Source of the DNA: Symsagittifera roscoffensis
Lineage: Eukaryota; Xenacoelomorpha; Acoela; Convolutidae
Assembly: GCF_963678635.1 (NCBI RefSeq)
Contig: NC_087069.1
Coordinates: 35,631,959 to 35,695,958, forward strand
DNA: 64,000 nt
Direction: 5' to 3'
The notes under the pieces are model-generated. The model saw nothing but the letters and a program-made list of their open reading frames with translations, was not told the origin of the DNA and did not search any database. Below, piece by piece: positions 11,501-22,553 of this stretch (within the stretch, counting starts at the first letter, position 1; the number at the start of each line of letters is the position of its first letter). The position numbers and the translations under genes were made by a program.

Positions 11501-14500
11501 ACTTCTCCCCCCAGAGGTCGATTATGAGGGAGAAAACGGGGGATCTGTCGTTCGAAATGAACACCAACAGGTAAATGAAATAACATGTACCAATGAGTGT
11601 CTCTTCAGATATGTAAAGCTAGGGAGTCTTGATATTTGTACCTAAGCAGCCTGGCCTCTTTTTTTTTCAAATGGTTATGAAGGAGATTTGAGGAACAAAT
11701 TTTATACAAAAATTAGGATAGCCTACAAAAATGGTTGTTTTGGTCATATATAATCCCTTTTCAGGACGTTAAAAAATTTTCTCATTGAAACTCCAATTGG
11801 TCTGAAATTTTGGCTTTCAACTGCTTTTGCGTTTTTAGTCAAATTATTCACTTTTCTCTACTATTCTATATTGTTTGGTTTATATACCTTCTTGATTTCA
11901 GCTTTTTTGTTAAAACCCAATTAGCTCCAACCCAATTGTCCAGGAAATTACACCTATAACCTGAAACAAAAAGCAACGCGTCGAAAAAAAAAGAAGTGTA
12001 CTTGCATTCTGCATCAGTTTAAACTGCATCAATGTCCATGTTTTTAATGTTTATCTTAAATTAGGTTCTATCCCAATCTTGCCGGTGACTTGCCCCCCAA
12101 AAGCACCCAAACAGCCATGCGAGTATCAAGAGAGACTGACTTCCTAAGATGCATCTGCTGCTACGCCAGGCGACCCGCAGATCCCAATGCGAAATTCTGC
12201 AACGAATGCGGATACCCTTGCTCGCCCTTGACTGAAAAACAACTACCCCCACCCGAGCCAGGCCAAATGGGACAGTGTATCAAGTGTCAATCGACTGTGC
12301 CTCTGAATACGGATAAATGTGTGGTTTGTGAGTTCGATTTGGCCCAACAGTTTCAACCACAAGCGACCTTGAGGACGACTGAGAAAAGAAAGTGTGTGGA
12401 GTGTTTCGCTCTAAACCCGCCAAGTGTAGATTTCTGTCTCAAATGCGAAGAGAAATTGAGTCCCCAGGTAAAAAAAAGAATAAGGATAGCCGGTTGCTGT
12501 GCAAGTAGCACAGCATGTTCCGACCATATTCATAAAAACTAGAAATAAAAGTTCTTCAAGTTTTTAATCTTTAATTTGGTGTCGTTTTTCGGTGTAAAAA
12601 AAGTTTTTTTTCCAGCCTAGTCGACCAATTTAACAAGTTATCACCGTTTTATAAGAAAAACCAAAAATTTCAAACTGGTTTTTCTCGGCACTGGGATTTT
12701 TTTTTGGGAATTTTTCAATGTCGTTCGAATTAAGACTGAAAGTGGTTTAATTTGATATATCACTCAAGTCCGATAGTTATTTATGGAAAACTAAAAGAAA
12801 TAAAAACTAGAACACACCCGAATACGAAGTTCCTCCCCATTTTCATTGGTCCGAACAACAAGGATTACAGGTTGCTGTTCAAACAACACAGAACCTTCAG
12901 ACCACGATTATTTTTGGACGACTATAGATAAACGACGCTTTTCGAGTTTTTAGCGTAGTATGAGCAGACAAACACAACTTTTCAAGAACTTTATTAATAG
13001 TGTCAATTGATTAGAGGTATCGTGACTTGACAGAATCAATAGTGAAATTGAAAACTAAATTTAATCTGAAAAAAAAATATGGCCTAACATTTCTTGCACG
13101 ACTGAAAAGGTTTTAGTATGACATTTCACTCGGCCCATTCTGATGATAATTTGTGACGCCTGTTTTTACGTTAAAAAAATTGCGACCTTCTCGAATACCA
13201 AGATCTTCCCCTTTTTCATTGATTCCATTTATTTTTGAACCAAAAATTTAGCTGATATGGCTGGCTACAAAAAATTGTCATTCAGAATGGCCGCGCAGAA
13301 CTGAGCTCAAGTAAAATATTGCTTAGGGCTTATAACTGTTGTGTAAAAAGATATACTCCTTTTTAAAATGTTACCATGATTTAGGTTGTGAGCGTGAAGA
13401 ATAATTTGGACAAACCACCGATCAATATTTCAGCTCTGCTGATGGATGATGAATCGATGATGTCATGTTCCAAATGTGGTCGGGTCAACAGTGCCGATGC
13501 AAGGTTTCTAATTTTCAGATTTTTCATTAATATACAAAATGGCGAACTTCACTGGAAAACGTCGCATGTGACAGTTAGAACTGACTTTCTCTGAACCATC
13601 GCTTTATTATCATGACAGCGTCGCGACGTGAAAGACAACGTGAGAAAAAACAGCCAGATTTATAACCAAATAGACATTATCTACCGTGTCGTTATAAGCA
13701 GGAAAGCTTTCCTATGTCAATATTGGATTAGGTGTTGTGTTAATGGTTTGACTGTCCGAACACAATAGTTTCCCTACTATGAAGTTTTCCAATTTGGTAA
13801 TTCATTCGATAGAACGGGCAGTGTTGTGCAACTCATAGGGGTTCGTTAGCTGTCACGTCATTGTTTCTAGTGCATTAAGTTAATATTTTTGTATATTTAC
13901 ATTCACAGTGTGAAATAAATTCTTCGCCTTCTCATGTCAAAACTTTTTCTCTCTAGGTTCTGTGATTGGTGTGGTACGAAACCTAAACATCCGACCACAG
14001 TCTCAAACTGTCTCAAATGCTCGGCGTCTAACCAGCCCTATGCTAGATTCTGCTCCACTTGTGGTGCAGTCCTGGAAGCGCCTGAGCGTCCGGATCCGAG
14101 GAACAGTGGACTGTTGCTGTCTGGATTACCGGTTAAAGACGCGATAAAGGTACACAAATGATGATGGATTTGTATAAATGTATTGTGATGGGATCATGCT
14201 TCTATCACAATTGGCAATTAGTTCAAAACTATCTTAAGCTATACCATTTAATGGGTTTAAAAGTCATCCCGTAGTTTTAACGGATTTTCTATTGTATCGT
14301 AATAAATAAGTTATCGAAATCGAGCTTGTTGAACTAATCAAGTTTTGTGTTTGCTCCAGGAGTATCAAAATTTTGACGACCCCTGTTTCACATTCAACAA
14401 TGTTTTAGACGCTGGATAGTCGTGCAACGGCAACATGGCTTCAAATGAGTCACAGACAGCCCACTAAGATGGAGACGTCGACTGTCCAGACCCAAACGGT

Positions 14501-17100
14501 TGGACTGTTTTACCCGTCGACGAAGACGTTAGAAAAGTTTCTGGCAGAGGATGAATCGCGGAAAGTGTTCAAAGAAGAGAAAAAGGTTATTTTGGTATCA
14601 TTCGTTTTAGTCATTCCTTAATGCTTTTTCTTCGTTTTAATTGGTTGAACTGAAAGGTTTTCACACTGAAGCTCGTGTATTGTAATATTAAGTCTCGGCT
14701 CTATGGCATCATCAAGGGTTAAACATTGATAAAAGTTTTTTTTGGTCGCTTTCAGAATTAATTGTCATCTAGTAAACTGCTGAGTTTTCAATGTCTTCAT
14801 GCTGTGTGCTATGATGCTGAAATAGTTCAGAATTAGAGATTAAGCTAAGCTAAATTCTGAAACCCGCAATTAAACCGAAAACCGAAACTTTCAACTTAGT
14901 GAACCATAGAAGTAAAAATGTTCGTCTATAATTTCACCCTCCGCCACCAGAAAAACAAAATGAAAAGGATAACTACAAGTTTAAAATGACACGAGAACTT
15001 GATTCTTAGTAGAGCCAAATACAAGTTTGTTTGTAGGTTCCTCTTAGTGCGATTAGTCCCGGAAAAGGATACTGGCGACAAAACGTGGACTTCATAGCGA
15101 ACCACCTGAAAGCACACACTCAAAATGACCAAGACTTCCGGAAGATGATCGGAGATCCCAAATTGGGTAAACTAATGTCGGCAACTATTCACGAAGACGG
15201 CCACGAGTTCAGTTTGGTGTTGAACTTCCCGATACGATCTGGGAATAACAGGGAAGGTTTTGCAGGTACGTAATAGTTAAAACATTTTTTTTCTGGCTGC
15301 TCCGATTTTGACAATTGAGTGATCAGGAACAAATTTTTTGTTCTTTCAAAATTAATGCTGAATTGGTGGTAGGTGCTAACGTTTTTGGTTTGAAAACAAA
15401 GAAAGGATCTTGTTAACTATTTACAGAACACATGTTTATGGACTATACGATGCTATCGCCCGCTCTGTATTTCGTAATCTGTATTTGTATTTCTTGCTGT
15501 GTTTTTATTATTTTTTAAATCACCATAAATGGTCAGTATTATAGTACTTTACGTCTAGATAATAATGTTCCGAATTCACCTAAAGAGATGCTCAGAAGGT
15601 CCCTGAAACCAGACCAATATTATACAGGACCCTGCGTTTAAACATGGTAGTAATCAAGAGAAAAAGTAACAAACTGGTTTTACAAAACAATTATACAAAA
15701 ATTCTTTGTTAGCGACTCTTTATGCACGATTATAGCGTTCATAATTGTGTTTTGCAGCAGTAGCAATAACAATAGTTATGACTTATTCCAGGCGTGGGTG
15801 GGTTGTCATCGGGCCATGTAGACCCATTCAAGGGTAAGAACATGTCAATCAGCCGGAACACAGTAGTGGGTGGGTTCCCGACTAGGAGTGGAACAGGGGG
15901 GAAGCTGCTTTTGAGTGAGGATGAGAGTGAGACTGACCCTAGTGATGTGGAGACTGCGGTTCACTCTCTTGTGTCCCATAAGGATAAAGATATATTCGGA
16001 AATACGAAACAGAAAGTCAAACATACAAGTGAGTTCATTCTAATCAAAAAAGCTGAAACTGAATTGAAAAAACATTAAGCATTAAGTTCTAAGGGGGGGG
16101 GGGGTGTTTTTTCCATGAAACTAGAAAATTTGGCCGTTTTTCTGCTGTATCCTGCAGTTTACGAAATTTCTGTTATTTGTTTTAAGATGTGTTTCAAATC
16201 TACAATCGATGTTCATATTACTTCGTTAATGCTGTTGCTATGTCGTAACCACGTAACTCATATACACTTGACGGAGTTCCTAAGGGCTGATGTGAAAACT
16301 AATTTTCCTTACATAAATTTAGAATGTGAATAATCAATGGTTAGATGTTTTTTTTGTTAGAATTTTTCATTGGTTAATATGGTTTTGAAAAAAAGCATTT
16401 TCTAGGTATCTGGACTTTTTGTATCAGTTATCTTTGAAACTCCAATTCACAAACTATTTCAGAGAAGAAAGCGGCGCCTAAGAAGGCTCACAAACAAGAA
16501 AACAGTCATTTGAGCTCAACTAATCGACTCCTATTCAACGAAGTGAGTGACAAAGGATCGGGCGACGTAGAAACCCTCAAACAACTGCTATTTGAAGACG
16601 GCGCCGAAGTCAACTGTGCCAATTCGGCTAATGAGTCTCTTCTAGTTGTGGCTGTGAGGAACAAAAGGGAAGAGTGTGTGAAAACTTTGATAAGTCACGG
16701 GGCGGAACTGAACAGAAAAGGAGGACCCATTGGGAATACTCCGCTACACGAGGCTGTGTTACAGGTTAAATTGTGTAATATACTTCGTTTTCTAAGTTTA
16801 AGTTTTCTATACGTGGTCCTCCAAGCAGTCTTTCTGATCAAAACATGTGTATTTCTTTTCCTTGATGCAGTGAACTTTCATTTGTTTCAGGGCAATGTAG
16901 CCGAACCAATTGTGAAAGAACTGCTCTCGGCTGGAGCGAACACGAACAAGAAGAACGACAAAGGGCAGACGGCGATCTCATTGGCTAACGAGAAGGGATA
17001 CGAGAAGATAGTAGAAGCTCTGGCTGTTAATGTAGGGCAGGAGTTGCTGGATAGAATGTATGATTCGAAACTGGATGCAACTGACGAGATGAACTATTAG
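8571..17100 (+). CDS. DZANK1: DZANK1 orthologue, double zinc ribbon and ankyrin repeat protein, complete
   Basis: Eleven exons: 8571-8789 (AG acceptor just before, ATG at 8573), 10842-11045, 11348-11570, 12065-12467, 13385-13503, 13957-14149, 14409-14585, 15037-15265, 15792-16028, 16463-16764, 16891-17100. All phases agree and the coding length is 2514 nt (837 aa), somewhat longer than the human protein. The start MTAGSIPVPTVVPLRVPGPG is typical of DZANK1. Residues 1-110 hold a chitobiase-C-type fold (IYYTINGTRPDP). Residues 244-430 hold CxxC zinc ribbons: CICCYAR...FCNECG, CIKC...CVVCE, CVEC...CLKCEE, CSKC...CDWCG, CLKC...CSTCG. Near 480 is TQTVGLFYPST. Ankyrin repeats lie at about 700-810. 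In vertebrates the protein has been linked to NINL and dynein-based transport in photoreceptors; its role here is inferred. A 5' untranslated exon must lie upstream of 8571. Confidence 0.95.
8976..9220. repeat. inverted repeat pair, 18 bp perfect arms, in DZANK1 intron 1
   Basis: The sequence gtttagaagtatggtccc (8976-8993) has its exact complement at 9203-9220. Degraded versions of the same end occur at 8951-8965, 9155-9172 and 10054-10077. This looks like a cluster of ends of a small inverted-repeat element; no target duplication was resolved. Confidence 0.6.
9585..10040. mobile_element. MITE with long inverted ends, in DZANK1 intron 1
   Basis: The left end (about 9585-9640) and the complement of the right end (about 9980-10040) share a GGAC-TA/AT-CA-GCCGACGG segment followed by repeated tcaagccga words. 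The right end finishes in GGCGCCCCTG, the complement of a CAGGGGCG hAT-type end; the left end is damaged. Both sides are flanked by ttgaac (9579-9584; 10041-10046), the remnant of a target duplication. There is no coding capacity. Confidence 0.65.
10178..10500 (+). repeat. dispersed repeat R3, copy 1, in DZANK1 intron 1
   Basis: Landmarks are gactgctcgta, gactgcctttt, a ggaacgatttt segment and attaaatctccgctta next to a gcgttaatagcgcgaaa motif. The same set appears reversed at about 25375-25625 and 27115-27365, where it sits beside R1. It is non-coding. A possible diverged further copy is at about 20190-20420. Confidence 0.6.
12487..13230 (+). repeat. dispersed repeat R1, two tandem copies in DZANK1 intron 4
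   Basis: The first copy (12487-12860) starts with ccggttgctgtgcaagtagc and ends near gttcctccccattttcattg. The second (12865-13230) starts with aggttgctgttcaaacaaca and ends near cttccccctttttcattgatt-like sequence. They lie head to tail and have diverged noticeably. The first carries the hairpin CTGTGC...GCACAG at 12497-12513. Confidence 0.65.
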
Positions 17101-17178
17101 TGTAAAAAGGAAAATATCGAATCGAAACTTTTAAATTGTAAAATAGCTCGAAAAGGTTTGTTTTTTATCTACTATGTA

Positions 17179-17217
17179 AATAAAAAATAGAGTAAAAAAT
17201 TACATATTGTAAATAAA
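17179..17217 (+). promoter_or_regulatory. poly(A) signals of DZANK1
   Basis: Two AATAAA hexamers, at 17179-17184 and 17212-17217, lie 79-117 bp after the stop codon in AT-rich sequence. They are suitable for 3' end formation of the DZANK1 transcript. Confidence 0.75.
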
Positions 17218-17879
17218 ATGTACAAATTTTAATGGAAATCAGTAAATTGTGTAACGTGCAAACTGATTGAAATTTACGTTTATAATGGTAAAATTTGAAT
17301 TGAGTTGAAAGTGCAAAATCTTCAACTGAACAAAATGTGACCTCACTAATTAGAATGAAATTATAAAATTGTTTTTTTTTTAACTATGCGGAGCGTAGTG
17401 TGTTATTCAATGCAACTTTTTTGCAACCTTTTTCCGTCGCAAATATTTGTGCTATTTTCATTTGGTGGCTCTTTTGCAGCGTGCTGCATAGGAAGTTTAA
17501 TGTGCTTTGAAATTTTATTAAACATAATTACTAAATTCATCAAATGAACAGATGAAAGCTTATTGTTTCGTACCACAGTAAAAAATGAAAGTTAATTTTC
17601 AGAAAGTTTCTCTTCAAAACAGTTGCTGAAACATATGGGACAATCAACTGGAAACCTTGGATGTTTGAGATCCATTTTCTGTAGAGGTCATTTTTTTCAA
17701 AACTACTTCATTTTCTATTTTTGACCCTTTTAAAGCCACTTCTTGCAAGTGCAGCTTCGCCTGCTATAGATTTCGACTTTATCTGTGGCAAATTGCAAGT
17801 CTCGAAAAAAAATGAAAGCTATTGTGTCTCGTAAACTTTGACTTACAATAGTACTATAATGACAATATTACATTTTTCA

Positions 17880-18016
17880 ATGACATTATTAAATTTAAGG
17901 TCTCCACCATTTGGGCGTACTAAAAGTACCAAAGGGGGACCCTTTGGGTCGGCAGGGGGTCGAATCCCTGAGGGGGGGGGGGGGGCGTCCGCCCCCCCCC
18001 CATAAATCCGCCCCTG
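17880..18016. repeat. dispersed hAT-like repeat R2, right-end fragment with G and C runs
   Basis: The stretch carries caaagggggaccctttgggt and a gggggtcgaat segment, both also present at 21247-21285. It ends in taaatccgcccctg, the complement of a CAGGGGCGGATTTA end. A run of 14 G (17972-17985) faces a run of about 10 C (17992-18001) and could fold back. The left end and target duplication are not visible. The rest of 17218-20904, apart from 18690-18846, shows no gene I can support. Confidence 0.6.
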
Positions 18017-18689
18017 TTCGGAAGGGTCTCGTTTTGGTGCCAATCAGGATATCAATTTTTGGGTGACAGACACGCTTATATATCAAGGCGCCCAATATAT
18101 ACTTATTTTGATGGGGAGCGGGCGCCGTGATAAACGCGATCTTTTTTGCCCAAAAGTTTCCGAAAGCCCCAAAAAACTTTCCTCAACAATTTGCTCGCAG
18201 CGCGCGGAAGGTTTTGTCAAAATACCGTTTTTATAGTGTTATATGATGTCATCATTTTGGGAGTGTTTGATACCGTCGTCACAAATTAACGAAAGTCCGA
18301 CCGAGAGTTCATTGTAAGAATGCAATAGTATACTAGTCTTAATACAACTGTTGAATCAATAGTAAATTCAAAAATAAAGAGCAAATTGAGGGCAACCAAT
18401 TCGAGTTTGAGAATGGGCAATGATTAATAACAAAAACAACTAGATAGTACTGAACACAATTTTCTTTATACAATTAAGTAATGATAGTATAGATATCTAA
18501 TGAGTTGAACATGTTGTAAACAGTGTAACCATGAACATGTGTTATTCATAATAAACCAAAATCTGCTCTCGGCTATCATTATCCTGCAGAAAAACAAACT
18601 TCAAAATAATCGAAATACGTTTTTTCTTTCTATCCAATTTTATGAAAAATTTCATTGTTTGATCTACATTCTGCATTGATATGAAACTG

Positions 18690-18846
18690 GGATCTTGTTA
18701 ACTATCCCTCCCTATTGCAACAGGTGGGAAATAGTTAACAAGATACAAAGTTCTTATATGCTTAACTGTCTTTATTTATAGGGAGGATTCGTTAAAAGGT
18801 ACCATAGGGGGGGGGGGGGGGGGGGGAGGAATAGTTAACAAGATCC
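18690..18846. repeat. inverted repeat around a G20 homopolymer
   Basis: The segment ggatcttgttaactatccct at about 18690-18709 has a near-exact complement at 18827-18846 (one mismatch), and a further partial copy at 18728-18743. A run of 20 G (18807-18826) sits just inside the right arm. The word ggatcttgttaactat also occurs at 15405-15420, so this may be the end of a dispersed element. Confidence 0.55.
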
Positions 18847-20904
18847 TGAAACTGCTAGCAAAGAACACAAAATATAACCGCATAATCTCCGAAGTTAACT
18901 TTGTTGTCAAATGAAAACTGGCCATTCTATTGATGCATTTTAAAACTATTTTATTTCTAACTGGGGTTCAACTTTTTCTGAAAATTTTCAAAGCAAGAGA
19001 AAATTTTTTATTGGTTTTTTTTTTCATATGAAAAAGAAACCAATAATCTCTGTTTTTTTTTCTACTTTCACTTGAATTTTAATAGTAGGGCTTACGTTGA
19101 GAGGATTATGAAAAGTTTTGACCAATCAAGTTGAGTTTTATCCTCACACTGTCAAGTTATGTTGTACCAGACGCAATGATCTCCAGTTTAACTGCAAATT
19201 GAAATGTCTTTCCTCCGGCGTTGTAAATCTTTGTTTGCATAGTTCCAATATAAGAAAATTTATTGCTCAATCGAGTGATTTAATAAAAGAGTATACTAAG
19301 ATCGAGGGTAAAATGAGTGTTTTTTCTTCAATTTTGCCCATGAATTAGTAGTAATTGTTGTGGATTCTGGAAGTTGCTGGATTGAACTCCTTTTATATTT
19401 TAAAGAAAAGTTATAGATGTAGATTAGTGCTGTAAATCAGGTAGTTTGGTGATATGTCGGAGATGGCATGGATTAATGACAGTGCTTAGACTTTTTCAGA
19501 GCTTATTCTGTCTAAGGCCGACCTTTTTTGTTCTCCGAATACATTTTTCCAACTATGTTTTCCAATTTTGAGCCAAATTTTGCAAAAAGTACTGAAGTGG
19601 AAGATAGTCTAAGACAACAGAAAACAAAGAACACGCTTTCACGCTTTCGACGCACTTTTCATCTCATTTGTTAGTGAAAAATTAAATCCCACGTAAATTG
19701 ATTTATAAAAACTTTGGATTTTTTTCGGATGATTTTGTTTGATTTTTATCCACAAACTATCTTTTTGCTAAAAGTCAACATTATCAGGTCACATGAATCA
19801 AAATAACTTTGAACAAAATTTTTTTTGCAAAGGTTTTCTATGTAACTTTTGTCAAACAGAATTTTTTTTTCATGTCTTCTTTCAGTTAATCGAAAGATAC
19901 AGCTAATTTTAACCAGGTTTAGGCCCAGTTACAGCTTATTTGCAGGCCTTAACATTTAAAATGAAAAAATGATAGTTTTGACTTATTCAAGCAAAAATCT
20001 ATTTCCTATGTAAACACTATGTGAGTATTCGGTAAAAATTGTTCCTCAAAATTTAAATGTGGAAAAGTTGAAAATTTTCCAGTGCCTACTAAAATAGACA
20101 GGGAACTCGGGCACTGAAAATCTGAAACTTGGTGTTAACTTTCACGGTAAAACATGTTTTATTTCTCATATACTAGGAATAAGACTTCTCGTATATCAAG
20201 GCAAATCCCTGAAGGTTCTAACTATCCTTTAATCCATATCCGACTGCCATTTTTGAGAAAAAAACATTGAAAAACGTTTGATTTTGCTTAAAATCAAAGA
20301 TCAAGTATCAAAGTTTGAGTCGTATGAAACTAATACATCCGATTAGCTAAGCTTGAATTCAAAATTCAGTTTGGAACTTTTTTGCTGAGCGGGATAACTC
20401 GCCACTTATCAATAATTTGCGTAACATTTTTAAGTTTATGGATGAAATCATCAAAGAATAGTTTAACCCCGAGCATGGATCGAGTTTGATGCAATTTAGG
20501 CAACAATTCTCATGAAACTGGCTACCAAATAATTTATCTTCCTTGAATTGAACAAAAAACTAATTGAACGAAAAACTCATACCGGTTAAATTTTTCTATC
20601 GTTCAATTTTCTTATTTCAAATTAATCTATTAATAATTATTCAAATAAATTGTTCTTCTCTTATCGTTTTTGGGTTCTAGCATGGAAAAAAAAGAATTGA
20701 AATTTGCATTAGTTGCGGATAAATTTTTCAGAGAATCTAAAACAAGCGAATACAATATCAGTTTATTTCATCTAAAAATTACTGCTAGGCCTGCGTTTGA
20801 TTTCTTTGAATTAGATATATTTATTTGCCATAAATTATCATAGTTACTTCATCGTTCATATTCTCCGCGGAAGTCAAATTGTCTGATTCAGAGAGTGATT
20901 AATC

Positions 20905-21314
20905 TGTTTAAGAAGGGGTTGGCCTAGAATTTTCTCAAGGGGCGATTTTAGAAAAAATTTAGAAATTTATGTCGACCTTTTTGTAGGTCGATCATATTGA
21001 TATTGATTTTCCGAGCTCTCTCAAAGCACTAAAAAGACCCTGTTTTGCCCAAGTTTTCTGGGCCGCAGACAAAATTTGGACAATCTGGTCAAAAAAAGCG
21101 TTTTTAGACACCTTTTGGAACATTTTGATAAAAAATTGCATTTTCTTCAGCGCGCGCTCCCCCCTCAAAGTTAGTTTAAGTTGCGCCGAAAGCGCATTTA
21201 GTATAATTTTAGGGTCCATCACCAAACATGGATGTCTCGATAAAGTACAAAGGGGGACCCTTTGGGTCGGCAGGGGGTCGAATCTGTGAGTCTAAATCCG
21301 CCCCTGTGTTTAAG
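20905..21314. mobile_element. hAT-type MITE with 8-bp target duplication (R2 family)
   Basis: The element spans 20913-21306 (394 bp) and is flanked by perfect 8-bp duplications TGTTTAAG (20905-20912 and 21307-21314). The right end is the complement of CAGGGGCGGATTTAGA. The left end, AAGGGGTTGGCCTAGA, is a damaged version. It has no transposase. Related fragments lie at about 3400-3632, 8015-8280, 17880-18016 and 23690-24067. Confidence 0.8.
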
Positions 21315-21546
21315 CGTTATTTTTCAGGCCCTAAAAATCTGTCTTGGAGATCAAATTGTCACAATATTTGAAATTTTTCAGTTTTCTTTCTGAAATAAGA
21401 AAGAACGTGTCTTGCTGTGATTTTAGCTATGATGATCTTGTGATTGCTCGGAATGTTCAGAAAACTTTTCTTCTGAATTTTTTTGTTTTCTAGAAAGTGT
21501 AATTCAATTTTTTCTATAAATCAGATGGTAAAAATTTAAGCGCAGG

Positions 21547-22185
21547 CATGAATTGAGAAGCGATTTATAACAACTTCGCTTTGTTTTCCGATCCAAAAAA
21601 ATCCATAAACTATTATAAAAACGTGAAGTATTAACATCGTAAAATCGCTTTGGGCATAGCCAGGAACTTCGATACTAAAGTGCAGTTTACAACCCAGCTG
21701 TATCATGCAGTAATTGCGTGAAGTCGGAATTTTTCTATTGAAACGATATTCTCCTGATTGATCAATTGTCAATTTTTTATGAATTCGTACGAATCCAGAA
21801 AAAGAAATCAAAAAAAACTTGGGCGGTTATGCCATTCGCTGAAAAAAACGCAGATTGTTTTTTCTAGAAAAGGATTTTAAAACAGCCAGCGTTTTTTCCG
21901 CTAATCGCAACCACCCAAACTTTCTATTAGTCTATTTTATGGTTTTATGAAAATTGACAATCATCACTCAAAAAAATATCGTTTTAATAGAAAAATTCAG
22001 ACTCCATGCAGTTATTGCATGATGCAGCTGGGTTGTAAAATTTACTTTATCATCAAAATTCTTGGCTAAGGCCAAAGCGATTATTCGATCCTAATACTTT
22101 AATACACGTTTTTACAATAGTTCATGGAATTTTTTTTGTATCGGAAATCAAAGCAAAGTTATTATAAACCGCTTCTCATTTCATG
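21547..22185. repeat. long foldback palindrome, arms about 300 bp
   Basis: The left arm (21547-21852) and the reverse complement of the right arm (about 21885-22185) match along their whole length with scattered differences. The outer ends are catgaattgagaag and its complement, and the inner ends flank a gcggaaaaaacg-type segment. The centre is near 21866, with a tttctagaaa core of its own. A transcript would form one long hairpin. No open frame explains it. Confidence 0.85.
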
Positions 22186-22553
22186 ACAACAACCATAACT
22201 TTATTATTGATTCCAGAAAAATAATTTTCTTCCATTTTCTAGTTGTTTGTTCCCTTTGAAGACTAGCACGGGTGACTTGCTACATCCCTTGATTCCCTTT
22301 GATGCAAAGGGAAGAAAGAAAACTAACGGTCTTTTTTTTCTCAGTGGTCGACTTTAGTATTTGGGTTTTAAAATCATCTAATTGTTACAATTAGGGCAAC
22401 ATTTGCAAAAATAAGTAACACAGGGCGCACGAAAGCGGCGTTTTTTAAGTAAAAGTAAAGTCCGTATCAAACTTATGGTGCCATTCAAATAAAAATCAGA
22501 ACTCCACGCTAATCAGATCTACTCAACGCTAATCATCAACTATTCGTAAAAAC

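Noticed and set aside
17843-18095. Two overlapping - strand frames rich in Gly and Pro
   Set aside because: They arise from the G and C homopolymer runs in a transposon end.
19118-19348. 76-codon + strand frame in the DZANK1-lectin interval
   Set aside because: No ATG start, no family resemblance I can support, and no convincing splice borders.
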